Shown piece after piece: positions 60,381 to 64,000 of a stretch of DNA of 64,000 nt; positions within the stretch are counted from its first letter, which is position 1, and the number at the start of each line of letters is the position of its first letter. A program made the translations under genes and the position numbers. Source of the DNA: Candidatus Nitrosocaldaceae archaeon (GTDB lineage Archaea; Thermoproteota; Nitrososphaeria; Nitrososphaerales; Nitrosocaldaceae); NCBI GenBank assembly GCA_026002835.1, contig BPGC01000005.1, positions 1-64,000 on the forward strand. Reading direction: 5' to 3'. The notes beneath the pieces were generated by a model that saw only the letters and a list, made by a program, of their open reading frames with translations, was not told the DNA's origin and ran no database searches.

Positions 60381-61489
60381 TGATCCCAGAGATAGATAAG
60401 AGTATAGGCATAGAGGTTTATTCTACACATTTTAAAGGTATAGGAGGAAGAATAAAATCAGATTACAATAGTTTCATAGTAGAAGAGGTTATTAAAGATG
60501 TAAGATTTCTTAATGAGGGTTACGCTTTATACAGATTGGAGAAAGTAGGAATAGATTCTAATAATGTATTAAACGATATAGAGAAGAAGCATAATCTCAG
60601 ATTAAAGATATTTGGACTAAAAGATGCTAATGCTAAAACAATACAATACGCATTATCTAAGATAAGAGGAGAGTATAAAGAAGTAATGAGCAAAAATTAT
60701 TCATTAAAGTTCATAGGTTATACAGATTATCTAACAAGAGATCTTCTAATAGGTAATAGATTTAAGATAAAGATATTAGATAGCAACGCTAGTAGAGATG
60801 ATCTCGAATCGTTTAAAGAAGAGATAAGTAAGATAGCAAACTTTTATGGATATCAAAGATTTGGTTCAAATAAACCGATAACTCATATTATAGGAAAGCA
60901 TATCATAAAAAGGAATTTTAAAGAGGCTGTAGAGTTATTGATCAGTAATAACAATAAAGGCTTTGAATATGAAGTAAAGAAAGAATACACAAATAGCAGA
61001 GATCCTATCAAGGCTTTAAGGAAAGTTCCTATAAGGATAAGGAGATTATTTATAGATGCTTATAAAGCATATATCTTCAATAAAACTCTTAGCAATATAA
61101 TAAAAAATGGAGATGATTTAAAGGCTAAATCCAATGATGTCTGTTTTATACTGGATGGAAGAAATAGATTGGGAATATTTGATTACAAGTATCAATCAAT
61201 CTTAGCAATACCTACTATAGGATATGGCTACAAATCAAATCATAGGTTTGCTGAAGTGATAGATGCCATAATGAGAGAAGAAGGGATAAACCATAAAGAT
61301 TTCTACACAAAAGAGATGCAAGAGATCAGTAGCAGTAGTGGTTTTAGACAAGCATTACTTTACTGTAATGAATTTAATTATACTCTAGAACCGTTAACTA
61401 TAAGTTTTACTTTACAAGTTGGAGGATATGCAACTATACTTTTGAGAGAGCTTATGAAACCAGAGGATCCTCTAGCATCTGGTTTTTAG
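60380..61489 (+). CDS. truD: tRNA pseudouridine synthase TruD
   Basis: 369 aa. The catalytic motif reads FGLKDANAKTIQYAL, with Asp as nucleophile; FYGYQRFGSNKPITHIIGKH and SFTLQVGGYATILLRELMK are conserved in the family. It modifies U13 (bacteria) or U13/U35-type positions (archaea) of tRNA. Start overlaps the Vgb-like stop by one base, so the two are coupled. Full length. Confidence 0.9.
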   Translation: MIPEIDKSIGIEVYSTHFKGIGGRIKSDYNSFIVEEVIKDVRFLNEGYALYRLEKVGIDSNNVLNDIEKKHNLRLKIFGLKDANAKTIQYALSKIRGEYKEVMSKNYSLKFIGYTDYLTRDLLIGNRFKIKILDSNASRDDLESFKEEISKIANFYGYQRFGSNKPITHIIGKHIIKRNFKEAVELLISNNNKGFEYEVKKEYTNSRDPIKALRKVPIRIRRLFIDAYKAYIFNKTLSNIIKNGDDLKAKSNDVCFILDGRNRLGIFDYKYQSILAIPTIGYGYKSNHRFAEVIDAIMREEGINHKDFYTKEMQEISSSSGFRQALLYCNEFNYTLEPLTISFTLQVGGYATILLRELMKPEDPLASGF

Positions 61490-61665
61490 CGTAACCGCTT
61501 ATCTATCTCACTTGTTAATAATGAATATAACCTTCTAGTAAGTTTATCATTTGCATGCTTGAACATATATCGTTGCATGAGATTCTCTTCGGCCAATAAC
61601 TCTTTTAATGTCATTTTACTATACACCAACTTTGCTCTTTGCATATATTCTCTATCAATACTCAT
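61486..61665 (-). CDS. Small helical basic protein
   Basis: 59 aa, starting MSIDREYMQRAKLVYSKM, helical and basic, no Cys. Its 3' end overlaps the convergent truD end by 4 bases. The pattern of charge and the clean start suggest a real gene; no family is known. Confidence 0.45.
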   Translation of the reverse strand: MSIDREYMQRAKLVYSKMTLKELLAEENLMQRYMFKHANDKLTRRLYSLLTSEIDKRLR

Positions 61666-61745
61666 AGAATATTATTTTAATAACTCGATAAAGTCTATTT
61701 GTATGTAATACATTATACATAATACTATTACATAATACTAATCTC

Positions 61746-62633
61746 TTATTTTTTATCCTTATCTAACTTATCAATATCTTTTATTCTATCCTCTGGTTCT
61801 ATCTGGATTGTAACATGTGATATACCAAACTTTAGCAACCTACTCCTAATTCTATCTATGATTGAAGTACTCTCACTTATCATCTGATCTTTAACTATAA
61901 CATGAGCGCTCAATGCTAAAAGATCTGTAGTTATACACCATACATGCAGATCGTGTACATCGCTAACGCCATCTATACTCTTAATAGTATCATAAAGTAT
62001 GTTTAGATCTATACCTTTAGGTACTCCTTCAAGCAATATATGCACACTATCCTTCAATAATAGTATTGAACTCCTAATGATCAAACCAGATATTATTATG
62101 GCTAATATTGGATCTATTATAACTATACCAGTGAAATAGATAATTATGCCTGATATAATTATTGCTATCGATGATAGTGTATCTGATAATATATGTAGGA
62201 ATGCACCTTTGACATTTATGTTCTTATGACTAGAATCTTTAAGAATAAATAACATTCCAATATTTGCAAACAAACCAATACTTGCTATAGTTACAAGCGT
62301 AGGAATTTCTATATCTAAACCTAGAAAGAATCTATTGTATGCTTCTATTATTATATATGCAGATACTATAAGCAAGACTATACCATTAGCTAGAGCTGCT
62401 AATACTTCTGCTCTATGATATCCATATGTTAATCTAGGAGTATGAGGTTTTAATGATATTCTTAGAGCAAACAAGCTCATGGCAATAGCTATAACATCAG
62501 TAAACATATGCCCAGCATCGCTTATTAATGCTATACTATTGCTTAGTATTCCTCCAACAACCTCTAATACTCCAATACTTGCTCCTATCAATAGAGCAAA
62601 ACCTAATCTTTTACTAATGTCTCTTCTATGCAT
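61746..62633 (-). CDS. Cation diffusion facilitator (zinc/metal exporter)
   Basis: 295 aa with six membrane helices. SDAGHMFTDVIAIAMSLFAL (helix 2) and AFLHILSDTLSSIAII (helix 5) carry the His/Asp metal site of Zn-transporting CDF proteins. A cytoplasmic C-terminal domain of about 85 residues includes DGVSDVHDLHVWCITTD and HVTIQIEPED. It exports Zn, Co or similar metals in exchange for protons. Confidence 0.88.
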   Translation of the reverse strand: MHRRDISKRLGFALLIGASIGVLEVVGGILSNSIALISDAGHMFTDVIAIAMSLFALRISLKPHTPRLTYGYHRAEVLAALANGIVLLIVSAYIIIEAYNRFFLGLDIEIPTLVTIASIGLFANIGMLFILKDSSHKNINVKGAFLHILSDTLSSIAIIISGIIIYFTGIVIIDPILAIIISGLIIRSSILLLKDSVHILLEGVPKGIDLNILYDTIKSIDGVSDVHDLHVWCITTDLLALSAHVIVKDQMISESTSIIDRIRSRLLKFGISHVTIQIEPEDRIKDIDKLDKDKK

Positions 62634-62679
62634 CGATAATTACTAGACATTTAGCTTATAAATTTTTGTCTTTATGTTT

Positions 62680-63399
62680 TTAATATTTGACTACGATTCT
62701 TTCTTGTCTAGCCATAATTCTATATTTTATACCAAATTTTATTATACTTCTTAATATTGTAAATCCATGTCTCCATGTAGATAACTTTTCTTTACCTAAT
62801 CTAGGTCTATAGTTTACTGGCACTTCGGCTATTTTATCCATAACTGCTATCTGAGCAGCTATCTCCGCTTCTACATCAAATCCAGAACCCTCAAATCGCA
62901 ATCTTCTTGCCACATCTGTTCTTAATACATATAATCCCGAACATAGATCCGATATATTGACTCCTAGTAATAGATTAAAGACAAAAGTTAATACTTTATT
63001 ACCGAACTTATGCAATCTCGACATACTTTCTGGACTGGTTGGAACTCTAACGCCAATAACCTCCGCATGTGTGTCTGCGTATCTCAATAATTCATATATA
63101 TTTGATGGATCATATGTATAATCACCATCTATTACTACCATATAAGGTGTAGTTACATTATCTATTGCTGTCTTTAATGCACCTGTCTTCCCACTCCCGA
63201 ACTGGTGTATGACTCTTGCACCTTTTTTCTTAGCCAAATCTACAGTTTTATCTGTTGAATAACCGTCTACGACTAGGATATTTGCAAATCCTAGATCATG
63301 CAACTCATCTATAACACTCTCTATAGCATTCTCTTCATTCTTTGTTGGTATTACTATTGTAACGAGTTTATTTATATCCTTTAACTCTTCTTCTTGCAT
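62680..63399 (-). CDS. GT2 glycosyltransferase, dolichyl-phosphate sugar synthase type
   Basis: 239 aa. VTIVIPTKNEENAIESVIDE opens the GT-A fold; VVIDGDYTYDP is the metal-binding DxD-like motif; GVRVPTSPESMSRLHKFGNK and LCSGLYVLRTDVARRL match DPM1-like enzymes. They charge dolichol phosphate with mannose or glucose for surface glycosylation. No C-terminal membrane helices. It follows a winged-helix gene 4 bases upstream. Confidence 0.85.
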   Translation of the reverse strand: MQEEELKDINKLVTIVIPTKNEENAIESVIDELHDLGFANILVVDGYSTDKTVDLAKKKGARVIHQFGSGKTGALKTAIDNVTTPYMVVIDGDYTYDPSNIYELLRYADTHAEVIGVRVPTSPESMSRLHKFGNKVLTFVFNLLLGVNISDLCSGLYVLRTDVARRLRFEGSGFDVEAEIAAQIAVMDKIAEVPVNYRPRLGKEKLSTWRHGFTILRSIIKFGIKYRIMARQERIVVKY

Positions 63400-63403
63400 C
63401 TTC

Positions 63404-63688
63404 TCACCTCAAGAATTTTGCTAATAAAGTATATGCAGAATTAATATCATCCTCAGCTTCCTTTAATCTATCAAATAAATTTAGATACTCTCTACCTTTG
63501 TCTGTAATTTTATATATTGAATTATTATGTTCCAATAAACCTAAATCTAACGCATAATTGAGATATTTTTCAAGTTGGCTATAATTTAAGAATGAATTAT
63601 ACATTATTCTAGATTTTGTTGCACCATTAATAGAAGCATGTAATATATCTGCTAATATCTCTTCTTTATTTCGTCTTTTTTTATCCAT
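63404..63688 (-). CDS. Winged-helix transcriptional regulator (ArnR1-like)
   Basis: 94 aa from ATG 63688, chosen because GGTGA lies 7 bases upstream; a longer frame from 63742 has no such signal. EEILADILHASINGATKSRI, NYSQLEKYLNYALDLGLLEH and YKITDKGREYLNLF are the usual winged-helix segments of archaeal ArnR1-like proteins. It lies 4 bases before the GT2 gene and may control it. Confidence 0.7.
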   Translation of the reverse strand: MDKKRRNKEEILADILHASINGATKSRIMYNSFLNYSQLEKYLNYALDLGLLEHNNSIYKITDKGREYLNLFDRLKEAEDDINSAYTLLAKFLR

Positions 63689-63807
63689 AAGATCTTCACC
63701 TATGTTGCTATATAGATTAATTCTTATTAAATATTGTGACATTTTAACTATGAATTATAAAATATGGAATATAGAATATGTAATTTTAACTATGGAATCT
63801 GAGTTAC

Positions 63808-64000
63808 ATGTTTAGTAAACTTTATTATTTACGACTCCTAATTATTAACATGTTCTTCTTAGGACATATGGTATGGGCATATCTATTTGCCAAACCATTA
63901 AAGAATGTAAACATCCCACTAATACTATTCTTAGGAATAGTTCCAGATATAGATCTTTTATCTAGTTTCGTAGATCATAGGAGTTTTACACACAGCATAC
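63808..64000 (+). CDS. Metal-dependent membrane hydrolase (YdjM-like), partial
   Basis: Truncated by the window end. The first 64 residues hold a hydrophobic N-terminus, LGHMVWAYLFAKPLK, a hydrophobic segment NIPLILFLGIVPDID and DHRSFTHSI, the motifs of YdjM/LexA-binding membrane hydrolases (His and Asp ligands). ATG 63808 is assumed; an internal Met (63853) is possible. Confidence 0.6.
   Translation, partial: MFSKLYYLRLLIINMFFLGHMVWAYLFAKPLKNVNIPLILFLGIVPDIDLLSSFVDHRSFTHSI

Noticed and set aside
1..64000. CRISPR array or Cas genes
   Set aside because: No regularly spaced identical repeats of 25-37 bases with unique spacers and no Cas-like protein seen.

Overview
The window comes from an AT-rich archaeon, most likely a thermophilic, ammonia-oxidiser-type member of the Nitrososphaerota (Thaumarchaeota). 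Archaeal markers are ribosomal protein S8e, SRP19, an archaeal-type RNase P RNA, TruD, an F420-linked NADP oxidoreductase homologue and a half-size heme A synthase. The lineage is inferred from the blue-copper-rich terminal oxidase cluster, PEFP-type C-terminal sorting signals with an archaeosortase, and the PspA/PspAA and HtpX/PspAB pairs. The two tRNAs are 64-65% G+C and the RNase P RNA is also GC-rich inside very AT-rich DNA, which points to growth at high temperature. The genus is not proven by sequence reading alone.

Region 1 (about 18-10222) is a nested mobile element. A decayed IS1595-family insertion sequence, with imperfect 24-nt terminal repeats, is split by a 9.3-kb integrated element (about 175-9483). 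The two halves of the transposase gene lie on either side, and the join is a 7-bp core (TCCAGAA). The integrated element carries a tyrosine integrase, a ribbon-helix-helix regulator, zinc-finger proteins, a P-loop ATPase, a 74-aa signal-peptide/one-TM protein resembling a filamentous-virus coat protein, and several membrane-anchored or secreted proteins. A 9-bp palindrome, TAACNGTTA, lies in front of most of its transcription units and forms an evenly spaced array in the early divergent promoter. This looks like a provirus with its own repressor regulon.

Region 2 (10.3-34.5 kb) is a cell-surface polysaccharide and protein-sorting island. It holds a Wzx-like flippase, a sulfotransferase, four GT4 glycosyltransferases, a large membrane protein, a secreted glycosidase-like protein, a kinase-like and a nucleotidyltransferase-like protein, split DUF1616-like proteins, and an archaeosortase fused to a zinc ribbon and an EpsI-like domain. 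Two surface proteins end in PEFP sorting tails. Inserted on the opposite strand are a virus-like beta-helix (tailspike-type) protein and its small partner. Most genes from 31160 down to 17961 overlap or nearly touch and probably form one long operon.

Region 3 (34.5-48.6 kb) holds the heme-copper oxidase operon (small membrane subunit, CuA subunit II, subunit I, tandem blue-copper protein, heme A synthase) and assorted enzymes. It also has an envelope-stress set: PspA with PspAA on one strand and HtpX with PspAB on the other, separated by a decayed pentapeptide-repeat gene.

Region 4 (48.6-64 kb) is mostly housekeeping: tRNA-Arg(TCG), ValS, an HDAC-family amidohydrolase, SRP19, S8e, ScpB, RNase P RNA, a PAP2 phosphatase, a phosphohexomutase, tRNA-Thr(CGT), FUN14, a Vgb-like propeller, TruD, a CDF transporter and a GT2 glycosyltransferase. 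An intact IS5-type element has inserted at 55.7 kb into what was probably a shared divergent promoter.
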